A stretch of DNA of 64,000 nucleotides from Angelobacter sp036557225 (GCA_036557225.1 DATBHX010000053.1:1-64000); one strand, 5' to 3'. Counted from the first letter of the stretch, positions 7,439 through 16,731 are shown. Program-made: numbers and translations. Notes: generated by a model from the letters alone, not told the origin.

Positions 7439-9064
7439 ATGTCTGCATTGCCAGACGGACATGTGTTAAAAGGCGTTCGGTTGCAGGCAGCACAGGTACG
7501 CCGTTACTACTCCCTGGTAGACGTAAGAAACATTGTGCTGTTTACGCTGGCCTACCTGGCAGCCTACGGGTATGGATCCTTCTTTGCGTCAAAAATGTCC
7601 GCGCCACTGTGGCTTCCGGATGCGGTTCTTATCTGCGCGCTTCTGCTGGTCGCCAAAGAAAAGTGGTGGCTGTATCTCCTCATAGCAGCGCCTCTTCGTT
7701 TCATGCCCGGGCTGCGGCCGCAATTTCCCGCATGGTTCATAGGCATCACGTTTCTCAATGACGCCTTGAAAGCGGTGATCGCCGCGCACTTGCTGCGATA
7801 TGTCTTGGGCAGTCCCATGCGCTTTAATACCGTGAGAAAGTACGCCGCCTATCTGGGTATTGCGGTGTTGTTGACGCCGACGCTTTCGGCGATTTTTGGT
7901 GCGGCGGCGCGGCGAGCCCTGGGATACGCCTTCTGGCCTGCCTTCGGTCAGTGGTATTTAGGCAATGCTCTGACGAACCTTGTGGTTACGCCTACATTGC
8001 TGCTGTGGTTTTCCGGGGAGTATCGCAATCTACGCGCGCACATGCGTGAGACGATTCTGTGGTCGGCCGGTTTTGCCTTATGCCTGATCTATACGGTGAT
8101 CTGGACCAGTCTCAACGGATCGCCAACAGCTCTCTACGTTCCATTTCCCTTTCTGATCTGGGCGGCCATCCGCCTGGGTGCGATTGGAACTTCCAGTGGC
8201 CTTACCCTCACCACGGTGTTTCTGATCCTGGGTATAGCGCGGTCCAACGGGCCTTTTGCCGCCTATGCGGCAGGGGAGTATGTGCATTTTGTCCAGTTGT
8301 TCATCGGCATCACGGCGGTGCCCATTATGTTTGTGGCCCTCCTCTTTGAAGAGCAGCAAAACGTGGAGAAACGTCTCCGGGAAAACCAGGAGGAGCTGAA
8401 CAAAAACTATGAGCGCATCCATGACCTGGCGGGAAGACTCATTCGCGCCCAGGAGGAAGAGCGCAAGAGGATCGCGCGCGAGCTGCATGACGATATAAGT
8501 CAGCAGATTGCTCTGTTGGCCATTGGCCTGGATAAGCTGGCAGGCGCGGGCCATGACGTTGCGACCGCGGAGTGCTCGCAAATCCTGGAGTTGCGGCACA
8601 GAACGGAAGAGGTGGCAGGAAGCGTCCGCGAGGTGGCCCACCAGCTGCATTCGGCCACGCTGCAGCATCTAGGACTCACGCGTGGGCTGGAAGGGCTATG
8701 CGCCACATTTTCCCAGCAGCACCACGTGGAAATCGATTTGGCGACTGAGCCGTTGCATTTGTCAGACAGCGTAAGTTTGTGTCTTTTTCGCGTTGTGCAG
8801 GAAGCGTTGAATAATGCGGTGAAGCACGGCAGGGCCAAACGCATCGAAGTGAAGCTGGTGCAAGTGGCGAAGCTGCTGCACCTGAAGATCATGGATACCG
8901 GTATCGGTTTCAATCCGTCCAAAGCACCCGAAGGTTTGGGGCTGGTGAGCATGCGCGAACGGCTGCGTATGGTGGGGGGCACGCTGAAGATAACTTCATC
9001 ACCGGGCAGGGGCGCCGTGATTGAAGCGGTTGTGGACCTGGCCGGCGCAGCAAGTGAAAGATAG
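7439..9064 (+). CDS. MASE1-type membrane sensor histidine kinase (NarL/DesK class)
   Basis: 541 residues. The first 300 or so contain about eight TM helices in a MASE1-like arrangement (APLWLPDAVLICALLL near the start, LGNALTNLVVTPTLLLW in the middle). A coiled-coil linker (EKRLRENQEELNKNYERI) leads to a HisKA_3 dimerisation box, RKRIARELHDDISQQIALLA at about 341-360, whose His is the phosphoacceptor. The HATPase_c domain has the N box EALNNAVKHG and G boxes DTGIGF and GLGLVSMRERL. Such kinases normally pair with a NarL/FixJ response regulator, but none is adjacent, so it is an orphan here. The ligand is unknown. Confidence 0.9.
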   Translation: MSALPDGHVLKGVRLQAAQVRRYYSLVDVRNIVLFTLAYLAAYGYGSFFASKMSAPLWLPDAVLICALLLVAKEKWWLYLLIAAPLRFMPGLRPQFPAWFIGITFLNDALKAVIAAHLLRYVLGSPMRFNTVRKYAAYLGIAVLLTPTLSAIFGAAARRALGYAFWPAFGQWYLGNALTNLVVTPTLLLWFSGEYRNLRAHMRETILWSAGFALCLIYTVIWTSLNGSPTALYVPFPFLIWAAIRLGAIGTSSGLTLTTVFLILGIARSNGPFAAYAAGEYVHFVQLFIGITAVPIMFVALLFEEQQNVEKRLRENQEELNKNYERIHDLAGRLIRAQEEERKRIARELHDDISQQIALLAIGLDKLAGAGHDVATAECSQILELRHRTEEVAGSVREVAHQLHSATLQHLGLTRGLEGLCATFSQQHHVEIDLATEPLHLSDSVSLCLFRVVQEALNNAVKHGRAKRIEVKLVQVAKLLHLKIMDTGIGFNPSKAPEGLGLVSMRERLRMVGGTLKITSSPGRGAVIEAVVDLAGAASER

Positions 9065-9124
9065 ACACACGTAAACACACGCGCTCAGCGCAGCTGCCTT
9101 GATCCTTGGTTGTGCGGCGGCTGC

Positions 9125-9394
9125 TTATGGCATCTGGTTGAAGCGCTCGTACACCCACATTCCTGCAATGATGACCAGCAGCACCGCTGAGCCGGCGGCG
9201 GAGATGCGGACCCACGGCGTGAGTCGGTTCATTTTGACGATTAACTCTTCCTGTTCTTTGGCCATGTGGGCCTCGGCAGTGTCGAGAAAGAGCTGGTCGT
9301 CTTCATGCATGGAAAGAGTGCTACGGTAGATCAGCAGAACGATCAGGACAACTGTCAAACCGGCCCAAAGAATAAGCAGAGGCGTCATTGGCAT
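9125..9394 (-). CDS. small two-TM membrane protein
   Basis: 89 residues: TM1 at about 5-25 (LLILWAGLTVVLIVLLIY), a charged middle (HEDDQLFLDTAEAHMAKEQEELIVKMNR), and TM2 at about 64-82 (ISAAGSAVLLVIIAGMWVY). The clean hairpin and charge pattern favour a real gene over chance. No family recognised. It converges with the kinase. Confidence 0.65.
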   Translation of the reverse strand: MPMTPLLILWAGLTVVLIVLLIYRSTLSMHEDDQLFLDTAEAHMAKEQEELIVKMNRLTPWVRISAAGSAVLLVIIAGMWVYERFNQMP

Positions 9395-9627
9395 AGAACA
9401 CCACCTTGAATTTTGGCACCGATTCCGCTACTCAGAAGCCGTGACCCGCGGAGAAGGCACGCTGCCGCGGCGAGGGCGTAGGTGGAACCTTACCCGCATT
9501 ATAGACCCGGCAAAGCACGCCAAAGCAGCAATATTCCAGAGTAGCTGCCGGGGCAGATTTTGCGACCGATCGGGCCCGCAACGCATCCAATCGATGTAAA
9601 TAGCAATAGAATCAGTAGTAGTCCGTG

Positions 9628-9633
9628 TATAAT
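9628..9633 (+). promoter_or_regulatory. candidate -10 element of the Fe-S carrier gene
   Basis: A perfect TATAAT lies 46 nt before the ATG at 9679 in an otherwise gene-free stretch. No good -35 hexamer is visible. No IscR-like operator was recognised. Confidence 0.4.
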
Positions 9634-9678
9634 GGGCCTATTCAAGGCAAGGACTAGCGGCGAAAGAGAGAGGAAAAG

Positions 9679-10047
9679 ATGTCTACAACCACAACTCCAA
9701 ATGTCGAAAGCACCCCGAAAACGCCGGTCAATTTGACCCCAACCGCCGTTTCCAAGGTGAAAGAGATCATGGCCCAGCAGAATCCTGTTCCGGCCGGTCT
9801 GCGTATTGGCGTGGTTGGCGGCGGCTGCTCTGGTTTCTCTTATTCCATGTCGTTTGAGAATGCGCCCGGAGTTATGGACAAGGTTTACAACTTTGACGGT
9901 CTGAAAGTCTACGTAGATGCGACCTCAGCCATGTACCTCAACGGCTGCAACGTCGACTTTGTCGAGACGCTTGAGGCTTCAGGCTTCAAATTTGAGAATC
10001 CCAATGTGAAGAGCACCTGCGGATGCGGCTCTTCCTTCAGCGTCTAA
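9679..10047 (+). CDS. erpA: A-type iron-sulfur cluster carrier (ErpA/IscA family)
   Basis: 122 residues, matching HesB/IscA/ErpA. The three cluster-ligand cysteines are present: GGGCSGFSYSMSF in the middle and STCGCGSSFSV at the C-terminus. The VNLTPTAVSKVKEIM start of the fold is also clear, preceded by a Thr/Pro-rich leader of about 17 residues that is longer than in E. coli ErpA. It delivers [Fe-S] clusters to apoproteins in the cytosol. GAGAGGAAAAG precedes the ATG and a strong hairpin terminator follows. It is monocistronic with no isc or suf genes nearby; assignment to ErpA rather than IscA is by resemblance only. Confidence 0.88.
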   Translation: MSTTTTPNVESTPKTPVNLTPTAVSKVKEIMAQQNPVPAGLRIGVVGGGCSGFSYSMSFENAPGVMDKVYNFDGLKVYVDATSAMYLNGCNVDFVETLEASGFKFENPNVKSTCGCGSSFSV

Positions 10048-10074
10048 CCAGAGATTTCTGCAAAAGTTTTATCA

Positions 10075-10105
10075 AGCCTCACCGAAACGGTGGGGCTTTT
10101 GTTTT
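10075..10105 (+). terminator. rho-independent terminator
   Basis: Nine-bp stem AGCCTCACC/GGTGGGGCT with loop GAAAC, followed by TTTTGTTTT. It lies between the Fe-S carrier and the convergent end of the pilus operon, whose last stop codon falls inside the T tract. Confidence 0.9.
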
Positions 10106-10982
10106 AGTTGGGTATTGATGGTGAGGGCGCTGGCGTCGGAGTGCCAATCGGTTGTGGGGCTCCGGGCTGCGGATTGCTTCCGAAGGAAGAGGAGCCGGAC
10201 TGGCCTGGTTGTCCCGGCTGGCCGGTTGCGTCTCCGCTGACTCCTGCGCGCGGCGCCGCAACGGTTGTACCTGTGCCGCCGGACTGCTCCAGCCGGAGAT
10301 CGTAGACGAAGAACCAGTCATTGTAGTGGTCCTTGTCATTAAACTCTTTGATCGATTGCTTTTTGCTGGTGCTGGCAACACCGATGATCTGTCCGCCACC
10401 AACCGGCTGTGTTGTGGCGATGTTATTCGTGGTGAGGCTGCCAAGCTGCTGTCCGCTCTGGCCAACGCCGCCGCCTTTCTGGAATGGCTGCGTGAGCGTG
10501 GGAGCGTTATTGCTGCCGAGCGGCGTATTGGTTGCGCCCGGAGTGTTGGGTGCTCCGGGCAGGTTGCCGATAGCCGGCCCCTGACCCGCAGTACTGCCTC
10601 CCAGACCTGGATTGGTCGTCTGCAGTGATCCCGCCGGAGGCGTAGGGATCTTGATTTCGGCTTCGCCGAAACGGACGAGCCGCCAGTTATCTTCGCCGGT
10701 CATGGGATCTTTGTATCGTTTGCGCAGGAAACGAATGTGGTTGGTGTCCTCAAGCTGTTCGACGGAGAGAGGGTAGCGCCCACCGCTCTTGTGGACGAAA
10801 CGCTTGATCGCGGTGGCATAGTCCATCCCGCGATGGTACAGCTCTTCTTCCTTTTCCCGCTTGATCTGCTGGGCAATGCGCGGCGCTTCAATGGAGAGAG
10901 CGATCAGAATCATGGTGACCGCCAGCATCAGCGCCAGAAGCACGTAGCCTTCCTGCCCGGGTTTTCTGCGGACCGACTTCAT
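10104..10982 (-). CDS. pilin-like/pseudopilin protein with Gly-Pro-rich tail
   Basis: 292 residues. The N-terminus has a prepilin-style lead: basic MKSVRRKPGQEG, then YVLLALMLAVTMILIALSI as the hydrophobic helix after a Gly. Unlike normal pilins it lacks Glu at +5. Residues 40-105 resemble GspG-like pilin headgroups (GMDYATAIKRFVHKSGGRYP, KDPMTGEDNW). The last 180 or so are low-complexity Gly/Pro/Gln/Thr, with one ordered patch (KEFNDKDHYNDWFFVYDLRLEQ). It is last in the pil operon, overlapping the PilP-like gene by ATGA. Likely a minor pseudopilin or assembly factor of the same machine. Confidence 0.7.
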   Translation of the reverse strand: MKSVRRKPGQEGYVLLALMLAVTMILIALSIEAPRIAQQIKREKEEELYHRGMDYATAIKRFVHKSGGRYPLSVEQLEDTNHIRFLRKRYKDPMTGEDNWRLVRFGEAEIKIPTPPAGSLQTTNPGLGGSTAGQGPAIGNLPGAPNTPGATNTPLGSNNAPTLTQPFQKGGGVGQSGQQLGSLTTNNIATTQPVGGGQIIGVASTSKKQSIKEFNDKDHYNDWFFVYDLRLEQSGGTGTTVAAPRAGVSGDATGQPGQPGQSGSSSFGSNPQPGAPQPIGTPTPAPSPSIPN

Positions 10983-11569
10983 CTTGCGCCTGCCGCTGGG
11001 GGAGCCGACATTTGAATCGGCTGGCGATTGTTATAGAGCAGATCTTCAATGATCACGTTGTTATTGTTGATCTGTACAACTTTGTATTTTCGCTCCACGA
11101 TGTCACCCTGCTTGGCGACAAAGACTTCGTCGGCGTCCGCCAGAAAGACCTTCTTCGGCTCATTTGGCTTGTTGGCAAAGCCATAAAACTTGAGCGGAAT
11201 CGGTGGTGGTGGAGGAGTAGGCGTGGGCGTGGGCGGAGGGTCGGGACCCATGGGAGCCAGTACCCGCGCGCTCCCTTCCATTGGCGGGATAGGCACCGCT
11301 TCCATGCGAAAAATATTTCTGCCGGCTTCATACTTAATCTGCTGGCTGGCAGCAAGCTTGTCGATACGCCAGCGCGGATCGAGCGAGCTATCCTCGGCCT
11401 GCGCCTGGCCGATTTTTTTCTGTGCCGTGGCAGCGGCAGTGGTTGTGGCAGGCGGTGCGGCTGAGCTGGTGCCGAAATCCACAAAATCGTAAATCACCAC
11501 CAACGCGACCACTACAAGCAGCGCGATCATCCAGCGCACTTTCGTCTTGTTCTCTGCGCCTATCTTCAC
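10979..11569 (-). CDS. pilP: PilP/GspC-like inner-membrane pilus assembly protein
   Basis: 196 residues with one N-terminal TM (MIALLVVVALVVIYDFV), a disordered Ala/Thr-rich linker, a degenerate GRNIFRM where PilP proteins have RDPF, a Pro-rich run (PPPTPTPTPPPPPIP), then a compact beta domain (LKFYGFANKP, VFLADADEVFVAKQGDIV) like the HR domain of GspC/PilP that contacts the secretin. The order M-N-O-then-this gene supports PilP. Start is GTG 11569 with AAAAGGT upstream. There is no lipobox, so it is anchored by a TM rather than acylated, unlike classical PilP. Confidence 0.7.
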   Translation of the reverse strand: MKIGAENKTKVRWMIALLVVVALVVIYDFVDFGTSSAAPPATTTAAATAQKKIGQAQAEDSSLDPRWRIDKLAASQQIKYEAGRNIFRMEAVPIPPMEGSARVLAPMGPDPPPTPTPTPPPPPIPLKFYGFANKPNEPKKVFLADADEVFVAKQGDIVERKYKVVQINNNNVIIEDLLYNNRQPIQMSAPPAAGAR

Positions 11570-11624
11570 CGTAAGTACCTTTTCAATCCTCTCATCGAAA
11601 GAACGTGCCGCGCCGCGATCATTG

Positions 11625-12176
11625 CTAGGTTTGTCTCAAAAAAGTTTCAAAATGTATCTGCAGGGAAACCGCGCCACCTTCAGCACTGTTGAGCGAGATC
11701 TGAGTAATGACAAAAACGAGCCGGTCCTGCTCCAGGGCATTGATAAATCGAGCCACTTTGCCGTATTCACCGGTGACCGTGGTCTCAATGCCGATCCGCT
11801 GTATGTCGGGCAACTCAGCCTTTTGGCCGCTGCGATCTATTTCCTGGCTGTAATGGAAGCCGGGCGTGGTTACGCCTGTTTCCTGAACCAGCTTCTCCAG
11901 GCGCTGCGAGATCTCCGACGACTGGCTGGGGATCTTCTGCTCATAAAACTTCCTGACGTCAATGCGAGTCCTGGCCAGGGTGTCGCCGATGTTCTGCAGC
12001 GGCGCTACCTCATGAGAAAGCGCATCTGCTTTCTGCTGTAACGCCTGCTCCTGCGCCATCTTGCCGGCCTTGCTGAAGCCGGGCAAGAGCAGGTAGCCGA
12101 TCAGCGCCAGGTCCAGGACGCCGAGCACCGTCAAGATCAGGATAAATTGTGTTCTTACCTTTGTCAGGTTGCCCAT
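11625..12176 (-). CDS. pilO: type IV pilus assembly protein PilO
   Basis: 183 residues: cytoplasmic stub, TM at about 12-32 (FILILTVLGVLDLALIGYLLL), a coiled coil (QEQALQQKADALSHEVAPLQ), then a ferredoxin-like periplasmic domain with IPSQSSEISQRLEKLVQETGV and VTGEYGKVARFINALEQ, typical of PilO. It forms the inner-membrane alignment subcomplex with PilN. Its ATG overlaps the pilN stop by one base (TAATG), which implies translational coupling. Confidence 0.85.
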   Translation of the reverse strand: MGNLTKVRTQFILILTVLGVLDLALIGYLLLPGFSKAGKMAQEQALQQKADALSHEVAPLQNIGDTLARTRIDVRKFYEQKIPSQSSEISQRLEKLVQETGVTTPGFHYSQEIDRSGQKAELPDIQRIGIETTVTGEYGKVARFINALEQDRLVFVITQISLNSAEGGAVSLQIHFETFLRQT

Positions 12177-12787
12177 TACAAGCCCTCCCTGACGCCTGAA
12201 CGTTGTTGGGGTGCGACGGCCGGCGTGTAGTAGGTGGAGATTTCCAGCTTGTAAAGATCCTGTCCGCCACGCTGGTCCTTGATTCTGGAGTCGGTTTTGA
12301 TCAGCGGACTCCTAAAACGTTCTGATCTCTCCATTTTCTTGACCAGCTCAAGCGCGTTGTCATGGTTGTCGCCCTGGATGGTGAGGTTCAACTTCACGCG
12401 ATTGTCAGGTGTAATCTCCGGGTTGACAGAGCTCACATAGGCGCGCGGCGGCATGATCCGTTGCAGATCGTTAAATAGCTGGGTCCAGGAGAATGACCGC
12501 CGGGTGAATTGCTTGTTCCAGAAATTCTTCTCCGCGATCACATCGTGGTTCTCGGGACGGTTGGAGATCTCCTGCGCTGTAGCGCGCTGCTTCTCCAGAG
12601 CGGCGATTTTCTGTTCGAGCGCGCTGATTCGCTGGCTGGACTCCGTGGAGCCGGTGTAATTCAGCCACGCCAGTACGAGCAGGACGACGGTAAGGGCGCT
12701 GAGCACCGCGATGGCCGTCACCCAGCGAACGTAAAACTGCCTTACGGCTTCATATTTCTGTGTCGCGAGATTGATATTGAGGCGCAT
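12176..12787 (-). CDS. pilN: type IV pilus assembly protein PilN
   Basis: 203 residues starting with MRLNINLA, the cytoplasmic motif that docks into PilM. A TM follows at about 22-44 (WVTAIAVLSALTVVLLVLAWL), then a coiled coil (RISALEQKIAALEKQRATAQEI) and a periplasmic fimbrial-assembly domain (FNDLQRIMPPRAYVSSVNPEI). Start and stop codons overlap those of pilM and pilO by one base each. Confidence 0.88.
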   Translation of the reverse strand: MRLNINLATQKYEAVRQFYVRWVTAIAVLSALTVVLLVLAWLNYTGSTESSQRISALEQKIAALEKQRATAQEISNRPENHDVIAEKNFWNKQFTRRSFSWTQLFNDLQRIMPPRAYVSSVNPEITPDNRVKLNLTIQGDNHDNALELVKKMERSERFRSPLIKTDSRIKDQRGGQDLYKLEISTYYTPAVAPQQRSGVREGL

Positions 12788-13689
12788 TATCCCAGCAAAG
12801 CCCCCACAATTCCCGCCATCATGGCAGGCTGGATGGATTCTCCGCTCAAGTTCTGCTCCACGGTAAGCTCAGGGGCCAGCTCCTGGACCTCGGCCCCCGT
12901 ATGTTGGTGGAGTAGCGGGCCAAGCTCCTGCAGTGGCGCGACGCCGCCGATGTAGATCTTTTCTATGTGTGCGGCAAACGTATCTTCGAAGAAAACAATC
13001 GAGGGCAGCACGGCCTCTGCCAGCTCGGCTGCAGAGACGTTGACGCCGTGTGGATTATCCAGCGTGCGCACCAGACGAAGCTGCTGGTGCTCCACCGCCG
13101 CGATCGTAATGTTCATGGGATCGACTTTCAGGACCAGTGTTGGTCTTTCGCCATCGATCAAACCCAGCGCTGCCAGCGAAGAAGGCAGGATCACGCCCGG
13201 GGAATATCCAGCATCCCGCAGCGCCTTTTCGTATTCCTCAATAATCTCACGCGGAGAAACTGCAGCTACCACGCGGACGGCGCCGTTGGCGCGGGTGACG
13301 TCATAGGAAAGGACGGCCTGTTCAACGTCAAATGGCAAAGACTTTTTCAGGCGAAAGCGGATGACCGGCTCGGCTTCTTCCGGCTTGGCCGGCAGGGCAT
13401 CGAAGTCGAGCAACACCACGCGAATGGCAACATCGGGCAGGACAATGATTACGTCCCGCGATTTACCGGCCACAGCGCCCAATGCTCCATTCAGGGCCGA
13501 ACGCAGCGCTTCGGGGTTGAGCACGTTGGGAGCAGTCAGTCCGGGAGCCACCACGCCTTCATTCAGGCGCCGCCCGGTAAAGACCTCCAGCCGCGACGAT
13601 TTGTCCGAGGCCCGGGCTGCGATGACTCCTTCAGGAGTGATTTCGCACGCCAGCCGAGGGCGCGTAGATTTTTGAGTCAAACTCGCCAT
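12787..13689 (-). CDS. pilM: type IV pilus assembly ATPase-fold protein PilM
   Basis: 300 residues, cytosolic, actin/FtsA-like fold. Seen: DVIIVLPDVAIRVVLLDFDALP, IRFRLKKSLPFDVEQAVLSYDV, SLAALGLIDGERPTLVLKVD and IYIGGVAPLQELGPLL. It binds the N-terminus of PilN and links the PilB motor to the alignment complex. It begins 3 bp after pilB ends and is the first member of the M-N-O-P run. Confidence 0.85.
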   Translation of the reverse strand: MASLTQKSTRPRLACEITPEGVIAARASDKSSRLEVFTGRRLNEGVVAPGLTAPNVLNPEALRSALNGALGAVAGKSRDVIIVLPDVAIRVVLLDFDALPAKPEEAEPVIRFRLKKSLPFDVEQAVLSYDVTRANGAVRVVAAVSPREIIEEYEKALRDAGYSPGVILPSSLAALGLIDGERPTLVLKVDPMNITIAAVEHQQLRLVRTLDNPHGVNVSAAELAEAVLPSIVFFEDTFAAHIEKIYIGGVAPLQELGPLLHQHTGAEVQELAPELTVEQNLSGESIQPAMMAGIVGALLG

Positions 13690-13692
13690 CCT

Positions 13693-15357
13693 TTATCTTG
13701 TGGTCTCGATGAAGGTGACCTTATTGATCTCTTTCATCGTGGTAATGCCGGCCCTGACCCGGGCGAGCGCCGAGTCGCGCAGGAATTTCATTCCTTCCTC
13801 ATGCGCTGCTTTACGGATTTCTGACGACGGCCGCTTTTCCAGAATCAGCTCGCGAATGCGATCGGAAAGGTCGAGCAATTCGTGGATGGCGGTACGTCCG
13901 TGATAGCCCGTTCCACCGCACTCGATGCAGCCTGGTCCTTCATAGAAGGGAACATCGCGCCATTGCTTCGGGTCCAGGCCGTTATTTTCCAGTTCTTCAT
14001 CGGTGTAGTGGACTTGCGTCTTGCAATGTTTGCAAATGGTGCGCACCAGACGTTGCGCCAGCACGCAGTTTAATGCGGAAACAAAATTGTACGGTTCCAC
14101 GCCCATGTTCAGGAAGCGGCCCAGCACGTCGACTACGTTGTTCGCGTGGACGGTGGTAAACACCAGGTGGCCGGTGAGCGCTGATTGAATGGCGATCTGC
14201 GCCGTCTCCGTATCGCGAATTTCGCCCACCATGATCTTGTCCGGATCGTGGCGCAAAATGGAGCGCAGCCCGCGGGCAAACGTGAGTCCTTTCTTTTCAT
14301 TTACCGGGATCTGCGTGATGCCGTGGATCTGGTACTCCACCGGATCTTCAATCGTGATGATCTTGTCTTCATCCGTCTTGATTTCGTTCAACGCGGCATA
14401 GAGCGTGGTGGTTTTGCCGCTGCCTGTAGGGCCGGTGACCAGCACCATGCCGTAGGGTTCCAGGATGTAGCGCCGGAACTTGCGCAGATCATCTTCGTCA
14501 AAGCCCACCACGTCCAGCACCAGGTTGCGGAACTTCTCGCTCATGGACTCTTTGTCCAGCACGCGCAGCACAGCATTTTCGCCGTGAATCGTAGGCATGA
14601 TGGAGACACGGAAGTCGATCAGGCGGCCGCTGTATTTCACGCGGAAGCGCCCGTCCTGGGGCACGCGACGCTCGGCGATATCGAGCTCGCTCATGACCTT
14701 GACGCGCGTGATGATGGTGGAATGGTGCTCCTTGGCCATGGGCTGCATGGCCGGCTGCAGCACGCCGTCAATGCGATACTTCACCACCACGGAGTCGCTC
14801 TCGGTTTCAATATGGATATCACTGGCGCGTTTCTGCAGCGCGGTGAAAATCGTGGTATCGACCAGCCGGATGATCGGGCTGACGTCGGCTTCCGCGGTCC
14901 CGGTGATCTTATCGATCGTGATGTTTTCGTCGCTGGTGCCCTCGTCTTCGCGCACCACGTCCAAAACGAAGCCTTCGCTGGCTTCTTCGAGCACGCGCTG
15001 CGATTGCTCCGTCTTCTTGAGAATGTCACTGATCTGGGCCAGCGTAGCGACTTTGGTCTTGATCCGCCGGTTCAGCAGCAGGCCGATTTCGTCGATCATC
15101 ATCAGCTTGCTGGGATCGGCAATGGCGATCGTGAGCGTGGTCTCGTTCTGTTCCAGCGGAACAAAGTTGTAACGGAACATCAGATCCACCGGGACGGACT
15201 TGAACAACTCCGCGTCCAGATGATAGTCGCGCAGATCGACGAACTCGCAGCGATAACGTGTTGCCAGGTCGCGGGCGCGCTGCTCATTGCTGTCAGCATG
15301 CTGCCCGTTGATCAGCGCGTTGGTTGCTTCTACGGTCGATAGATTCTTGTGGTCCAT
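13693..15357 (-). CDS. pilB: type IV pilus extension ATPase PilB (GspE family)
   Basis: 554 residues. The N-terminal MshEN-like domain (about 10-120, FVPLEQNETTLTIAIADPSKL) is a type that binds c-di-GMP in some homologues. The ATPase domain has Walker A GPTGSGKTTT at about 309-318, Asp box EDPVEYQI, Walker B DPDKIMVGEIRD at about 370-381 and His box TGHLVFTTVHAN. A tetracysteine zinc motif (CKHC near 440, CIECGGTGYHGR near 475) marks the GspE/PilB class. It powers pilin polymerisation. It lies downstream of pilC by 6 bp. Confidence 0.95.
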   Translation of the reverse strand: MDHKNLSTVEATNALINGQHADSNEQRARDLATRYRCEFVDLRDYHLDAELFKSVPVDLMFRYNFVPLEQNETTLTIAIADPSKLMMIDEIGLLLNRRIKTKVATLAQISDILKKTEQSQRVLEEASEGFVLDVVREDEGTSDENITIDKITGTAEADVSPIIRLVDTTIFTALQKRASDIHIETESDSVVVKYRIDGVLQPAMQPMAKEHHSTIITRVKVMSELDIAERRVPQDGRFRVKYSGRLIDFRVSIMPTIHGENAVLRVLDKESMSEKFRNLVLDVVGFDEDDLRKFRRYILEPYGMVLVTGPTGSGKTTTLYAALNEIKTDEDKIITIEDPVEYQIHGITQIPVNEKKGLTFARGLRSILRHDPDKIMVGEIRDTETAQIAIQSALTGHLVFTTVHANNVVDVLGRFLNMGVEPYNFVSALNCVLAQRLVRTICKHCKTQVHYTDEELENNGLDPKQWRDVPFYEGPGCIECGGTGYHGRTAIHELLDLSDRIRELILEKRPSSEIRKAAHEEGMKFLRDSALARVRAGITTMKEINKVTFIETTR

Positions 15358-15363
15358 AACTTC

Positions 15364-16572
15364 CTATTGCTGTACCTGTGCTCCCAGGGAAAAGATAGGC
15401 AGATACAGTGAGAGGAGCACAAACGCAACCGTAATGCCCATGAAAATCAGAATCGTCGGCTCGATCAGCTGCATGGCGGCTGAAAGCGAGGTTTCCACGT
15501 CTTCTTCGTAAAATTCGGCCACGGAGTTCAGCATCGCCGGCAGCGCGCCGGTAGATTCACCCACTTCCACCATCTCGATGGCCAGGTCAGGGAAGAACTT
15601 GGTCTCTTCCAGGCTGAACGAGAGCGCCCGGCCTTCGCGCACTCTCTGCGATGCATACTCCACGTTGCTGGAAATCTTATAGCTATTGATGGAATGACTG
15701 GCTGTCTCCAGCGACGGCACCAGCGGAAGTCCGCCGGTAAGCAGCGTGGAGAGCGTGCGCGAGAACATTGCGATCTGGTATTTCATCCAGATGGGGCCGA
15801 AGAGCGGCAGCTTGTAACGCACGGCGTCCAGCATTCTGGAGCCTTTCTCAGAACGCGCCCAAAGCATGACGCCGGCCACCAGCGCAATGATCACCAGCAA
15901 AATCAGGTAATAGTAGTGCTGAATCGCGCGGCCAATTCCCAGCATGAAAACCGTGATCGCCGGCAATTTGGCGTTGAGTGTGCTGTAAAGGTCGGCGAAC
16001 TGCGGCACCACGTAGGTCAGCAGGAAGGTGAGCATCACCGTCAGGGCGCAGATCAGCAAAGCCGGATACCACAGGGATGAAATCAGCTTCTTGCGGAACG
16101 ATACCGAAATGCGCTGGAAGGCGATATACCGGCCCAGGACTTCTTCCAGGTTGCCGCTTCGTTCACCCGCCAGGAGGGTCGTGGTATAAATCTTTGAAAC
16201 CGAACCCTGCGCTTCAAAGGCTTCAGAAAGCAACTCACCGCTCTTGACCCGCTCCTGGATGTTTTCCAGCATCGCCTTGAAGGACGCGTTCTTCTGGCGC
16301 AGGCTGAGAATGCTCAGCGACTTCAAAATGGGTAATCCAGCCTTGATCAGTGTCAGGAACTGCTGGTTGAAGACCACGAATTGATCGGCGCGCAACCCCT
16401 TTTTTCGCAGGCCTCCGCCGATGGGCAGCAGGCCGCCCCGGCTTTTGACCGAGTAGACCAGATATCCCTGTTGGGCAAAGCGGTCCCGGACATCCTGTTC
16501 AGAGATGCCGCTTTCCACTTGCTGGAGCACGTGCCCGCGCTCGTCCGCCATTTTTACCAGGAATTCAGCCAT
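15364..16572 (-). CDS. pilC: type IV pilus inner-membrane platform protein PilC (GspF family)
   Basis: 402 residues with the two-fold T2SSF repeat: FNQQFLTLIKAGLPILKSLSIL at about 68-89 and MFSRTLSTLLTGGLPLVPSLE at about 266-286. Three TM segments are at about 168-190, 218-238 and 373-395. The N-terminal arm (VESGISEQDVRDRFAQQGYLV) is cytoplasmic. It is the platform on which PilB acts. The gene starts the machine part of the operon; the 160 bp upstream of it may hold a separate promoter. Confidence 0.94.
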   Translation of the reverse strand: MAEFLVKMADERGHVLQQVESGISEQDVRDRFAQQGYLVYSVKSRGGLLPIGGGLRKKGLRADQFVVFNQQFLTLIKAGLPILKSLSILSLRQKNASFKAMLENIQERVKSGELLSEAFEAQGSVSKIYTTTLLAGERSGNLEEVLGRYIAFQRISVSFRKKLISSLWYPALLICALTVMLTFLLTYVVPQFADLYSTLNAKLPAITVFMLGIGRAIQHYYYLILLVIIALVAGVMLWARSEKGSRMLDAVRYKLPLFGPIWMKYQIAMFSRTLSTLLTGGLPLVPSLETASHSINSYKISSNVEYASQRVREGRALSFSLEETKFFPDLAIEMVEVGESTGALPAMLNSVAEFYEEDVETSLSAAMQLIEPTILIFMGITVAFVLLSLYLPIFSLGAQVQQ

Positions 16573-16731
16573 GGAGATTTAACAGATAGGGAAGCCCCAC
16601 TCCTAACAGTAAGTCTAGCATTCAACGGGTGTTGTGCCCTACTCCAGTAGAATGGGGGGAGCTTCTATTATTGCGCATTTTGCCCATTAAATTTACTAAT
16701 TCTTCAGCAATCCAAGGTAACTGAGGGGTGA

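Noticed and set aside
12967..13824. A 285-codon plus-strand frame opposite pilM
   Set aside because: Shadow of pilM with no domain and biased composition.
14185..15342. A 385-codon plus-strand frame opposite pilB
   Set aside because: Antisense shadow of a strongly conserved gene; His/Asp-rich composition typical of frame shadows.
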